Translations under genes and position numbers: made by a program
Shown here: piece by piece, positions 1 to 6,913 of the stretch
Numbering within the stretch: the stretch's first letter is position 1
How the letters are laid out: each line of letters begins with the position of its first letter
The notes under the pieces: generated by a model
Databases searched by the model: none
Seen by the model: only the letters and a program-made list of their open reading frames with translations
What the model was told of the DNA's origin: nothing
IMG/VR virus record: IMGVR_UViG_3300042542_004360
Span: 1 to 42,067 of that record
DNA from: a virus
Strand: one strand, 5' to 3'
Length of the DNA: 42,067 nucleotides

Positions 1-632
1 ACCTCGTCTGCGCCGACCCCGCGGGCTTCGGAAGTGTCGGCGACAACAGCGCCGTCACCGTGTGGGACGCCACCGAGCGGCGCGAGGTCGCAGTCTGGGA
101 AGGCCGCGAAGACCCCGGCCGCTTCTCGGAGCGGCTGCTCAACCTCCAGCGTTTCTACAACCAGGCACTCCTGGCGGTCGAATCCAACGCAGCGGCATGT
201 ATCGCCATGCTGAAAGACAAGGGTGCCCGGAACCTGCTTTGGACCGACCGCAACCATCCCGGCTGGTACGCCACCGAGAAGCGCGTGCAGGAGGGCGAGG
301 CCCGCCTCGTCCGCATGCTGCGCGATGAAGAGCTGACCATCCGGTCGCGGCCGTTGCTCCACCAGCTCATCAACTACGACGGCAACCGCACAAAGCGGAC
401 AGCCAACAGCGACGGCACCACGCATCACTTCGACTTGGCGCGCACCGCCGTCATGGCCGCCGACATCCTGTCGCGCCGCCGCTTCACCAGCGACGAAGCG
501 CCTGCAACCGTGCAGAACTACGCGCCCGCCGACGAAGCTCGCGTTACCATCGCAGACCTCGACCGTTTCAAGCATCATGAGCGGGCGGCGTCCCGCAACC
601 CATTCAAGCCCATCGCCCGGGAGTGGACATGA
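1..632 (+). CDS. terL: Terminase large subunit, C-terminal part (5' truncated)
   Basis: The open frame enters from the window edge (codons in frame from base 3), so about 209 C-terminal residues are visible. The RNase H-like nuclease half of a phage packaging motor is recognisable: it opens with the acidic motif CADPAGFG...DNSAVTVWD, has the W-E-G-R region and ends with HHFDLARTAVMAADIL, where nucleases of this family keep their last metal-binding Asp. Terminase cuts concatemeric DNA and feeds it through the portal. The stop TGA overlaps the portal ATG by 4 nt (ATGA at 629-632), the usual terL-portal order. The ATPase half lies outside the window. Confidence 0.85.
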   Translation, partial: LVCADPAGFGSVGDNSAVTVWDATERREVAVWEGREDPGRFSERLLNLQRFYNQALLAVESNAAACIAMLKDKGARNLLWTDRNHPGWYATEKRVQEGEARLVRMLRDEELTIRSRPLLHQLINYDGNRTKRTANSDGTTHHFDLARTAVMAADILSRRRFTSDEAPATVQNYAPADEARVTIADLDRFKHHERAASRNPFKPIAREWT

Positions 633-2371
633 ACCTCAGCAATCTCATCGACCGCCACCGGCGATTCTACGAACGGACGGAGAAGAAGAACTTCGACAAG
701 GCGCGGCGCTACTACCGCGGCGAGTTCTACACCTCCCGCAACGACGTGAACCTGAGCGACGGCGCGATCCCCTCGTTCCTCTGCTCCAAGAACCTCATCT
801 ACGCCATCGCGGACACCGCCGTGTCGGCGCTGCTCGGGCCCAACCCGAAGGTCGCCGCGAACCCTCGCAACCGTCAGAGCCAAGAGGCGATCCCGCTCGT
901 CAACGGGCTGATGGAGTACGTGTTCGACGCCAACAACATGCGCCGTCGCGCGGCCACCGCGCTCATCGACGCGGTGCTCTGCAAGCGCGGCGTGTTCAAG
1001 ACCGGCTGGGACATGGCAGGCGACAAGCCTGTCGTGCGGGTCATCGAGCCCGGCGCCATCTTCTTCGACCAGACGGTGCGGGACGTCGACGACATCCGCT
1101 ACTGGCTGGAGGCTGCGGTCATCCCGTGGACCGAGTTCCAGCGCCGCGTGCGCGACGGCTTCTACAAGTCGCCGAAGATCGCGGACGTCACGCCCGACCG
1201 CTACCCGAAGTGGATCACCGACTCCTACAAGAACAGCGACGTGTCGCAGCTTCGCGACGCGTTCGAGTGGGTGACGGTCTGGGAGTACTACGACCGCGAG
1301 ACGAACAAGGTCGTCCACTACGTCCGCCAGGCGGACGCGGTCGTGTTCGAGCAGGAGCTGGACTACATCCCCTACTCGATGTTCACGCTGAACCAGAGCG
1401 CGGTCGACTGCCTCGGCCTCTCCGAGGTCCAGCTCGTTCTGAACCAGCAGGAGACGATCAACGACCTGCTCACGCACATGAAGCAGATCGTCTACCTGAT
1501 GATCCCGCGCATCCTGTTCAACAGCGAACTCATCACCGAGGAAGACCTCAACAAGGCGGTCGAGGCGGCCACGGGCTCGTTCGTGCCCATCAGCCCGACC
1601 AATGCCGAGGGGCTCCGCACGCTGTCGACGCTGTTCTACGAGATGCCCATGCCGCAGGTGCCGGCCGGCGTCGAGAACTTCATCGCCCGGCAGGAGGGCG
1701 ACGCGGCGTTCATCTCGGCGCTCGCCGAAGCGGCCCGCGGCCAGGTTGCTGGAGCGCGCACCGCCACGGAGATGGCCATCATCGACGCGCAGATGCGGAC
1801 GCGCCTCGCCACGCGCGAGGGGCACATCAACACCGCGCTTCAGGACGTGGCGGAGAAGTGCTTCTTCCTCTCGAAGCGGTACATGAAGGACCCCAAGCTC
1901 GTCGCCGTCAGCGGCCACGAGGGCTGGAGCGAAGTCTCTCTCGCGGACATCCACGAGGTGGACGTCAACTTCTCGATGGTGTCCTACAACCCCATCCGTC
2001 AGAACCCCTCGGTCATGGCCGAGACGCTGCTCAAGATGTTCCCGGTCCTCGCGCAGGACCCGAACATCAACAAGCGCGCGCTCCTGGAGGAGCTTGTCAC
2101 CGGCGTCGGCCTGTCCACCAAGCTGCTCATCCCCAAGGAAGAGCTGGAGGAGCAGGAGGCCATGGCGCAGCAGATGATGATGGCGCAGATGATGGGCGGA
2201 GCTGGCGGCCTGCCACCGGGTGCCGGTCCTGGCGCAGCGCCTCCGGGCGCCCCGTCGCTGCCGCCCGTACCCGAGGAAGTGCCCGGCGCAGAGACGACCG
2301 AGGCGGCCACCCAGAACGTGCCGTCCGACGTCATGGCCGCGATGGGCCCGACGCCCGTGCCGGTCGCATAA
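629..2371 (+). CDS. Portal protein
   Basis: 580 residues, within the normal range for portals (dodecameric ring at the capsid vertex that docks terminase and connects head to tail). The ATG at 629 overlaps the terminase stop by 4 nt; a GTG two codons upstream is a poorer choice. Features: basic, aromatic N-terminus (YERTEKKNFDKARRYYRGE), a central region with KNLIYAIADTAVSALLG and a long-helix region around QVAGARTATEMAI, then a Met/Gln-rich coiled segment (AMAQQMMMAQMM) and a Gly/Pro/Ala-rich disordered tail. Position after terL supports the call. No frameshift is seen. Confidence 0.85.
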   Translation: MNLSNLIDRHRRFYERTEKKNFDKARRYYRGEFYTSRNDVNLSDGAIPSFLCSKNLIYAIADTAVSALLGPNPKVAANPRNRQSQEAIPLVNGLMEYVFDANNMRRRAATALIDAVLCKRGVFKTGWDMAGDKPVVRVIEPGAIFFDQTVRDVDDIRYWLEAAVIPWTEFQRRVRDGFYKSPKIADVTPDRYPKWITDSYKNSDVSQLRDAFEWVTVWEYYDRETNKVVHYVRQADAVVFEQELDYIPYSMFTLNQSAVDCLGLSEVQLVLNQQETINDLLTHMKQIVYLMIPRILFNSELITEEDLNKAVEAATGSFVPISPTNAEGLRTLSTLFYEMPMPQVPAGVENFIARQEGDAAFISALAEAARGQVAGARTATEMAIIDAQMRTRLATREGHINTALQDVAEKCFFLSKRYMKDPKLVAVSGHEGWSEVSLADIHEVDVNFSMVSYNPIRQNPSVMAETLLKMFPVLAQDPNINKRALLEELVTGVGLSTKLLIPKEELEEQEAMAQQMMMAQMMGGAGGLPPGAGPGAAPPGAPSLPPVPEEVPGAETTEAATQNVPSDVMAAMGPTPVPVA

Positions 2372-2398
2372 ACTTTTCGCTAAAGCTAAAGGAATCCC

Positions 2399-2881
2399 AT
2401 GCCGATTCATGATGTAAGGTGTCCTGCGTGTGGTTGGGGTAAGGCGGACGTGTTCGTTCGCATCGAGGAAATGCCCTCCTGCGACGACTGCGGGGTCCCC
2501 ACGAAGGTCGACTGGAGCCATGGCATCGCACCGTCGGTGCGCGGTCACGGCTACGGCTCGTTCACGGCCATCGACATGGGCGTGCTCGGGAAGGCGGAGA
2601 CGAAGGAAGACTACGACCGCGCGGTGGCCACGATCCAGCAGCGGTTCCCCGGCCACCGGGTGGAGCTGACGTCGGAGACGCAGTCGCAGAAGCAGGCGCG
2701 CTTGGACGGCGTGCGGCAGCGCCACTTCGAGAGCCAGAAGAAGGCGGGCGTGGACGGCCAGATGGTCCGCGAGGCGCAGGTGGAGCAGAGCGCCAAGAAG
2801 GCGGAGGCGGCCGCGAAGGCGGCCAGCCACAACGTCGCGCCTCCGTCGCCACGGCCTGCGGCACCCGCGGGTGCAGCGTGA
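2399..2881 (+). CDS. FmdB-like zinc-ribbon protein
   Basis: 160 residues. The N-terminus carries two CxxC pairs (CPAC at residues 9-12, CDDC at 28-31), the spacing of FmdB-type zinc ribbons, which are common in phage head operons but have no proven role. The middle is a basic, Gln/Lys-rich helix (SQKQARLDGVRQRHFESQKK) and the end is Ala/Pro-rich. AAAGGA lies about 6 nt before the ATG. It sits between the portal gene and the next small gene, whose GTG start overlaps its stop (GTGA at 2878-2881). Zinc binding is inferred from the cysteines. Confidence 0.6.
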   Translation: MPIHDVRCPACGWGKADVFVRIEEMPSCDDCGVPTKVDWSHGIAPSVRGHGYGSFTAIDMGVLGKAETKEDYDRAVATIQQRFPGHRVELTSETQSQKQARLDGVRQRHFESQKKAGVDGQMVREAQVEQSAKKAEAAAKAASHNVAPPSPRPAAPAGAA

Positions 2882-3102
2882 AGACGCTGGACTCTGCGCG
2901 GCTGGCGGCAACACAGTCCCCGCGCCAGTTGCGGGTGGTGAGCGCGCTGGGCGCTACGGACATGATCGTGGTGGAGGACCGCGACACGGGCGAGCGTCGT
3001 GCCGTACCGAACAAGCGACTCCTCATCGCGGGCAATCACCTCGGTGTGGCCTTTGAGATGTCAGAGCCGGGCCGAGGCTTCGAGCGTTCAGAAGATGAGT
3101 AG
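2878..3102 (+). CDS. Hypothetical 74-aa protein in head operon
   Basis: Unrecognised. The GTG start overlaps the preceding stop by 4 nt (GTGA), so it is probably translated by re-initiation. The sequence (MKTLDSARLAATQSPRQL...) is predicted mixed alpha/beta, with VVSALGATDMIVVEDRDTGE suggesting a beta hairpin and an acidic C-terminus (ERSEDE). There is no signal peptide or membrane segment. Neighbours suggest a minor head or connector role, which is only positional inference. Confidence 0.6.
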   Translation: MKTLDSARLAATQSPRQLRVVSALGATDMIVVEDRDTGERRAVPNKRLLIAGNHLGVAFEMSEPGRGFERSEDE

Positions 3103-3163
3103 CGGGCCGGGCCGCTCTCTGTCTTACCTTCCCGGTTTCTCCAAACCAAGTTAGAGGTACAAC

Positions 3164-3652
3164 ATGGCCGAGATGAACAAGCCCGCCGCTGCGCCTGCCC
3201 CCGTTCCCGAGGGTGGGATGGTCCCGCGGCGCGACCTGAAGCCCGTCATGGACGAGATCGATGCGATCCTCGCCGGCGCCGGGATGTCCGCTGGTGGCCC
3301 CGGCGGTCCGGAGACGGGCATGGCGCCCGCGTCGTCGCGCTCGCCGGAAGGCATGGAGTCCGGGACCGGCACCGACATGTCCTCGGACGTGACGGTCATC
3401 GCTGACATGCTCGACATCTCGCCGGAGAAGGCGCAGGCCCTCTTCGATGCGGCTCAGATGATGCCGAAGCTCGCGGGCAAGACTCCGGCTGAGATCGCGG
3501 ACATGCTGTCCAAGGACATGAACCTCCGTATGCAGCTTGAGAAGAACCTCGGCGCGAACGAGGATGTCATGGCCCGCAAGGAGATGGCGAAGGAGGGCAT
3601 GATGGCCCCTCCGCCGCCGCTGCCGACTGAGCCCTCGATGGGCAAGAAGTAA
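3164..3652 (+). CDS. Hypothetical Pro/Gly/Met-rich protein of the head operon
   Basis: 162 residues, unrecognised. The N-terminal half is low complexity (Ala/Pro/Gly/Met, e.g. KPAAAPAPVPEGGMVP). The C-terminal half is predicted helical and contains DMLDISPEKAQALFDAAQM followed by GKTPAEIADMLSKDM, two similar helical stretches. It ends in a Pro-rich segment. The ATG has AGAGGT upstream and the gene follows a 61-nt gap. Its place between portal and scaffold and its composition would fit an assembly accessory or linker protein, but nothing in the sequence proves that. Confidence 0.65.
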   Translation: MAEMNKPAAAPAPVPEGGMVPRRDLKPVMDEIDAILAGAGMSAGGPGGPETGMAPASSRSPEGMESGTGTDMSSDVTVIADMLDISPEKAQALFDAAQMMPKLAGKTPAEIADMLSKDMNLRMQLEKNLGANEDVMARKEMAKEGMMAPPPPLPTEPSMGKK

Positions 3653-3664
3653 CCAGGAGAAGAC

Positions 3665-4576
3665 ATGTTCTACGCCGAGAATGAGGAAGAGAGTGCAACG
3701 CAGGACGACGCGTCCGACGAGGTCATCACCGACAACGGTGACGACGGAGTAGCCGCTGCGTCCGAGTCCGCGCCTGCCGAGGACGCGCCGTCCGTCTTCG
3801 ACTGGAACGGTGAGCTTGATTCGCTGACGAAGTCTGACTGGTTCAGCAAGATCGGCGATGACGGCCTCCGTAACTCCCTCGTTCGCGGCTTCGAGTCGAA
3901 GTACCGCAACTTCGAGCGCGGCTTCACCAAGGCGTTCCAGGAGACTGCGTATCGGCGCAAGGAGCTGGAGCGTCGCGAGGCCGCGATTCGCGAGAACGAA
4001 GCGCGTGCGCTGCGCTGGCTATCGGGTGACGGCGACCCGATGGCCGAGAAGCAGGCGGAGATCGACCGCCTGAAGGCAGCGCACGACGCTGCGCTCGACA
4101 CCCTGCGGCACGAGTACGCGCAGTCGGTCCAGAAGTCGCAGGACGAGTGGACGGGCAAGTACGGTCAGGCCGAGCGCGAGCGCGACGAGCTGAAGTCTCG
4201 CCTCGACCAGTTCGAGTACGAGGCCCGCGCGGCGGAAGAGCGCCAGGTCGAGGAGGCCGTCGACGAGGTGGAGTCGTGGCTGAAGGAAGAGGCGTCTGAC
4301 GTCTACGAGAACGACGACGCCTTCTACGCCTTCTGCGTGCTCGTCACAGGCGGTCTGGACCCCGAAGACGCGGTCACCATGACCCGCGCCAAGTTCGGTC
4401 CTCCGCCCGCTCCGGAGGCCGCACCGGTGCCCGAGGCCATGCAGATGATGAACCTCGGCCCGAGCCGCAGCGCGAGCACGGTGCAGACGCAGGCGGGCAC
4501 GTACAAGGAGATCATGGACCAGATGCGGCGAGCGGCGCAGGCGGATGAATCCGCTTTCTACCTGCCGAAGCGTTGA
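3665..4576 (+). CDS. Scaffold-like capsid assembly protein
   Basis: 303 residues. Strongly acidic N-terminus (about residues 1-45), a long charged coiled coil (about 85-200: YRRKELERREAAIRENEA ... AERERDELKSRLDQFEYEA), then the short domain DVYENDDAFYAFCVLVTGGLDPEDAV and a Pro/Ala linker. This build is typical of phage scaffolding proteins, which organise capsid protein around the portal and are then lost. SD CCAGGAG precedes the ATG. A capsid gene would be expected next, but none follows; instead there is a promoter overlapping the stop codon and the gene order turns to the minus strand. Confidence 0.65.
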   Translation: MFYAENEEESATQDDASDEVITDNGDDGVAAASESAPAEDAPSVFDWNGELDSLTKSDWFSKIGDDGLRNSLVRGFESKYRNFERGFTKAFQETAYRRKELERREAAIRENEARALRWLSGDGDPMAEKQAEIDRLKAAHDAALDTLRHEYAQSVQKSQDEWTGKYGQAERERDELKSRLDQFEYEARAAEERQVEEAVDEVESWLKEEASDVYENDDAFYAFCVLVTGGLDPEDAVTMTRAKFGPPPAPEAAPVPEAMQMMNLGPSRSASTVQTQAGTYKEIMDQMRRAAQADESAFYLPKR

Positions 4577-4601
4577 CAAAGCACTCGGTCTGAGCTACAC
4601 T
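4573..4601 (+). promoter_or_regulatory. Sigma70-like promoter overlapping the scaffold stop codon
   Basis: TTGACA (4573-4578), 17-nt spacer, TACACT (4596-4601): perfect -35, good -10, ideal spacing. The TGA in the -35 is the stop codon of the scaffold-like gene. Expected start near 4607-4608. No plus-strand gene lies downstream, only two hairpins. Confidence 0.7.
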
Positions 4602-4606
4602 AACGG

Positions 4607-4683
4607 CACGGGCGAAAGCTCGTGTCGTTCTCTTGTGTCAACTGGAAGGCCGCCGGCGGGTGGGCAACTGCCCGCCGGTTCTT
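4607..4683 (+). ncRNA. Candidate small RNA of about 75 nt
   Basis: The predicted transcript begins at a 7-bp hairpin, CACGGGC-GAAA-GCTCGTG (4607-4624, one G-U pair), closed by a GNRA-type GAAA tetraloop. About 28 nt of unpaired linker follow, then a GC stem with a T-rich end. The layout strong promoter, 5' hairpin, linker, terminator is that of a small-RNA gene. No reading frame with a ribosome binding site is visible inside. Function is unknown; it could be a regulator, a structural or packaging RNA, or a short leader transcript. The structure was read by eye. Confidence 0.5.
4653..4683 (+). terminator. Terminator-like hairpin
   Basis: CCGGCGGG (4653-4660) pairs with CCCGCCGG (4671-4678), 8 bp with a 10-nt loop, followed by TTCTT. 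It ends the candidate small RNA and sits between convergent genes. The minus-strand side has no T run. Confidence 0.6.
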
Positions 4684-4886
4684 CAGAAGGGCGGGAACCG
4701 CGTGCGCGCGGTGACCCACTTGTTGATGCCGGGCGCGATGCGGTCCTCGGGGAACGCCAGATCACGCCTCCAGAACGAGGCCAAGCGCCAAGCAACAGGC
4801 TGGCCCTCGGCGACTACCTGGCCGGCGCCGGGGCCGCTGTCGAGCCAGTCCAGAATCTCTTCGGTGTCGTCGTCGACCGGGCTCAA
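4683..4886 (-). CDS. Hypothetical 67-aa protein
   Basis: Unrecognised. Start TTG at 4886 overlaps the stop of the upstream 59-aa gene by 4 nt (TTGA), the same coupling pattern as elsewhere in the genome, which favours this rare start. The N-terminus is acidic (SPVDDDTEEILDWLDSG) and the C-terminus is basic and aromatic (WRLASFWRRD ... RTRFPPF). It is last in a four-gene minus-strand run with the transglycosylase-like gene. Function unknown; a small virion or assembly protein is possible from context only. Confidence 0.5.
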   Translation of the reverse strand: MSPVDDDTEEILDWLDSGPGAGQVVAEGQPVAWRLASFWRRDLAFPEDRIAPGINKWVTARTRFPPF

Positions 4887-5062
4887 TGCTTGCCGACGCG
4901 CACGGCCATCTTCACGACCTTCTTGGGCAGGAGGCCGGAGATGTCAGGCAGCTTCTTCCCCGCGGGGTTGATGCCGCCCTGAAGCGCGGCCTCCTCAGCG
5001 GCCGTGTTCTTCATCTGCTGGAGGCGGGCGTAGTAGTCAGCCTTGGCGGGATCCTGGCGCAT
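4883..5062 (-). CDS. Hypothetical 59-aa protein
   Basis: Unrecognised and short. It starts at ATG 5062 (MRQDPAKADYYARLQQMK) and ends KMAVRVGKH. The first half is predicted helical, the second half has INPAGKKLPDISGLLPKK and a basic end. The start lies 7 nt after the stop of the transglycosylase-like gene, and the stop overlaps the TTG start of the next gene. The unbroken coupling on both sides is the main reason to accept it. Confidence 0.6.
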   Translation of the reverse strand: MRQDPAKADYYARLQQMKNTAAEEAALQGGINPAGKKLPDISGLLPKKVVKMAVRVGKH

Positions 5063-5069
5063 GTCGTCC

Positions 5070-5831
5070 TCACTTGTAGCCGTACTGGGCGTACGGAGTC
5101 TGCGGTTTGGCGGCGGCTTCGGCCGAGGCGCTGTCGCGCGCGTCGTTTCGCGCCTTGCGCGAGGCGGCTTCCGCTGCCTCGGACACGCCGAGAACCCCTC
5201 CGGTCATCGGCGTGTAGGGGTATTCCTTGAACGCCTTCATGCCCGCGTCGGCGGCCGCCATCTTGCGCTCGCGCTCAAGCTGCTTGACATAATCTGGGAG
5301 CTGCGCCTGCACGGCCTGGCGCGCGTACACCGCCATGGGCACGTACTCCTTGGAGTGCTGCCCGACGCCGCTCTGGGCTCCACCGGCCCAGCGCTTCACG
5401 CCTTCCATCCCGGCGGTGTAGGTCATGGCCTGCGCGCCGAAGGAGCTGAACCCGGCCTTCTTGGCGGCGGCCAAGTGCTGCGCCGCGATGTCCGCATCCG
5501 TCTCGAAGATGGTGCCGTACTGCTGCGAAACGGGGTACTGCTTGCGCGTGATGGCCGTGATCTGGAAGGGTCCGGAGGCGCCAGCGGACGACATGCTGCC
5601 CATGGGGTCGCCCTTGCCGCGCGTCTCGACGACGTGCAGGGCGATGAGGTCCTCGGGCAAGATGCCGTACTTGTCCGCGATGGGCTTCAGCGCCGGGTAG
5701 AGCGACAGGCCCGTCTTGACGCGCGCGTCGATGGCCTCGCGCTGCGCGGCCGTAGGAGAGCCAGACAGGTCGCGCGCCACCGCGGTGTCGGCCTGCGCTG
5801 CTCGGCGAGCGCCGTCGGTCGGCCCGGCCAT
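5070..5831 (-). CDS. Lytic transglycosylase-like (SLT fold) virion protein
   Basis: 253 residues. About residues 42-150 resemble soluble lytic transglycosylases, which cleave the MurNAc-GlcNAc bond of peptidoglycan: LPEDLIALHVVETRG places the likely catalytic Glu at residue 69, followed by the motif SSAGASGPFQIT (compare SxAGAxGLMQ) and a later MTYTAGMEGVKRW (compare Y-N-G). The C-terminal 80 residues are helical and Ala/Lys/Gln-rich. With no signal peptide and a place near head genes, it is more likely a virion-borne enzyme that helps DNA cross the wall during infection than the lysis enzyme, which is encoded at 38759-39460. Confidence 0.65.
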   Translation of the reverse strand: MAGPTDGARRAAQADTAVARDLSGSPTAAQREAIDARVKTGLSLYPALKPIADKYGILPEDLIALHVVETRGKGDPMGSMSSAGASGPFQITAITRKQYPVSQQYGTIFETDADIAAQHLAAAKKAGFSSFGAQAMTYTAGMEGVKRWAGGAQSGVGQHSKEYVPMAVYARQAVQAQLPDYVKQLERERKMAAADAGMKAFKEYPYTPMTGGVLGVSEAAEAASRKARNDARDSASAEAAAKPQTPYAQYGYK

Positions 5832-5832
5832 G

Positions 5833-6261
5833 TCAGTACTTCATGGGCTTGGGCTTGAGGAAGGCGGGCGGCCCCTTCTTCGGAGCGGAGGCCATCGCCT
5901 TGGCGGGCGTCGGCTCCTCGCCGGTGTCCTCTTCTTCCTCGCCCTCGGCCTCGCCGCCGACGATGGACCGCAGCGTCTTGGCCTGCTCGGCATGCACGCC
6001 GACCGACTTCTCAAGCTGGCTCGCGATCTCGCGGAGCTTGGAGGCGGCCTGGCGGAAGTCCATCTTCGACATGTCCGGTACGAGGCTGGCCTTCTCCTCG
6101 GAGGGCTCGTCCTCGGTGTCCTCTTCCTCTTCCTCGGAGGACATCTCGAACATCATCGGGCCCATCGCCATGCCAGAATGCTCGGCCATCGGGTCGAAGA
6201 AACCTCCGGGTCCGGCTGCCTTCTTCTTGGCGATCACGAGAATGGAAGCGGGACCGGGCAT
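5833..6261 (-). CDS. Hypothetical acidic coiled-coil protein
   Basis: 142 residues, unrecognised. The start at ATG 6261 (MPGPASILVIAKKK) has GAGGT upstream; longer in-frame starts lack one. Two very acidic blocks (SSEEEEEDTEDEPSEEK and GEEEEDTGEE) flank a helical segment (FRQAASKLREIASQLEKSVG), and the end is Pro/Lys-rich (PPAFLKPKPMKY). Only 1 nt separates its stop from the start of the transglycosylase-like gene, so the two are co-translated. Acidic, disordered proteins of this sort are often virion assembly partners; that is inference. Confidence 0.6.
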   Translation of the reverse strand: MPGPASILVIAKKKAAGPGGFFDPMAEHSGMAMGPMMFEMSSEEEEEDTEDEPSEEKASLVPDMSKMDFRQAASKLREIASQLEKSVGVHAEQAKTLRSIVGGEAEGEEEEDTGEEPTPAKAMASAPKKGPPAFLKPKPMKY

Positions 6262-6289
6262 AGACAGACCTCGATTTCTGGCGTATGAT
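6261..6289 (+). promoter_or_regulatory. Promoter for the 6346 gene
   Basis: TAGACA (6261-6266), 17-nt spacer, TATGAT (6284-6289): each box has one mismatch to consensus. It lies in the 84-nt divergent gap and directs transcription into the gene starting at 6346, which also has GGAGGT before its ATG. Confidence 0.55.
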
Positions 6290-6345
6290 ACCATCGCCAT
6301 GAAGTGTATGCAAATAAGCTGCACTGGAAACATCGGAGGTAGGTC

Positions 6346-6849
6346 ATGGCTGCGTACGGATACATCGTTCGGAAGTTCATTCGGTACGGGGAGGTCATCC
6401 CCGAGCACTTCACCAGCCAGTCGGTCCAGGCGCTGGTGGTCGGCACGAACTCGACGCTCGACACCGCGAACGCTTCGGCGGACGTGCGTGTTGTGCTGAG
6501 CATCCCCGACAACGCGGGCGTGGCCTCGACGGTTCACACGATCACGCTGCCCTACAAGGTGCGCGTGCTGCCGGGCACCCAGATCGTGCCGACCGCCACC
6601 ACGGTTGGGAACGTCACGGTCACCATCGGCAAGTCGGCCCCCATCGCAGGCGGCACGGCCATCCAGGCGACGGCCGCTGCGGTGAACACGCAGAACACGC
6701 CGCGCCTGCCGACGAACCACGTCGTGACGGCGGAGACGATCAACCCGCTTGCCGCGGACGCCGAGAGCCTGACCATCACGGTGCTCAAGGCCACGGCGGC
6801 CAACATCGCGCCGTTCCAGGTCTACCTCCAGCTCGTGAAGGCTGACTGA
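6346..6849 (+). CDS. Probable virion protein, beta-rich (167 aa)
   Basis: Unrecognised family. After a short start (MAAYGYIVRKFIRYGEV) the protein is almost entirely predicted beta strand, rich in Thr, Val and Ala (e.g. VTVTIGKSAPIAGGTAI). That build is common in capsid decoration, head-stabilisation or tail-tube proteins. It is monocistronic: its own promoter at 6261-6289, a strong SD and a strong terminator right after the stop, which suggests high, independent expression as for abundant virion proteins. It is too short to be a usual HK97-fold major capsid protein. Confidence 0.65.
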   Translation: MAAYGYIVRKFIRYGEVIPEHFTSQSVQALVVGTNSTLDTANASADVRVVLSIPDNAGVASTVHTITLPYKVRVLPGTQIVPTATTVGNVTVTIGKSAPIAGGTAIQATAAAVNTQNTPRLPTNHVVTAETINPLAADAESLTITVLKATAANIAPFQVYLQLVKAD

Positions 6850-6871
6850 TAGCGGCTGACCGAGGTCTTTC

Positions 6872-6912
6872 GGGGCCGGAAGCGTCGTTTCGGCGGGCTT
6901 CCGGCCCCTTCT
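6872..6912 (+). terminator. Strong terminator between convergent genes
   Basis: A 12-bp perfect stem, GGGGCCGGAAGC (6872-6883) with GCTTCCGGCCCC (6897-6908), 13-nt loop, followed by TTCTGCT. It lies between the plus gene ending at 6849 and the minus gene ending at 6914 and may serve both strands. Confidence 0.75.
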
Positions 6913-6913
6913 G

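Noticed and set aside
575-2914. Very long open frame (779 codons) on the minus strand opposite portal and zinc-ribbon genes
   Set aside because: It is the mirror of high-GC coding sequence: Arg/His/Leu-rich, low-complexity translation, no ribosome binding site, and the opposite strand encodes a recognisable portal.
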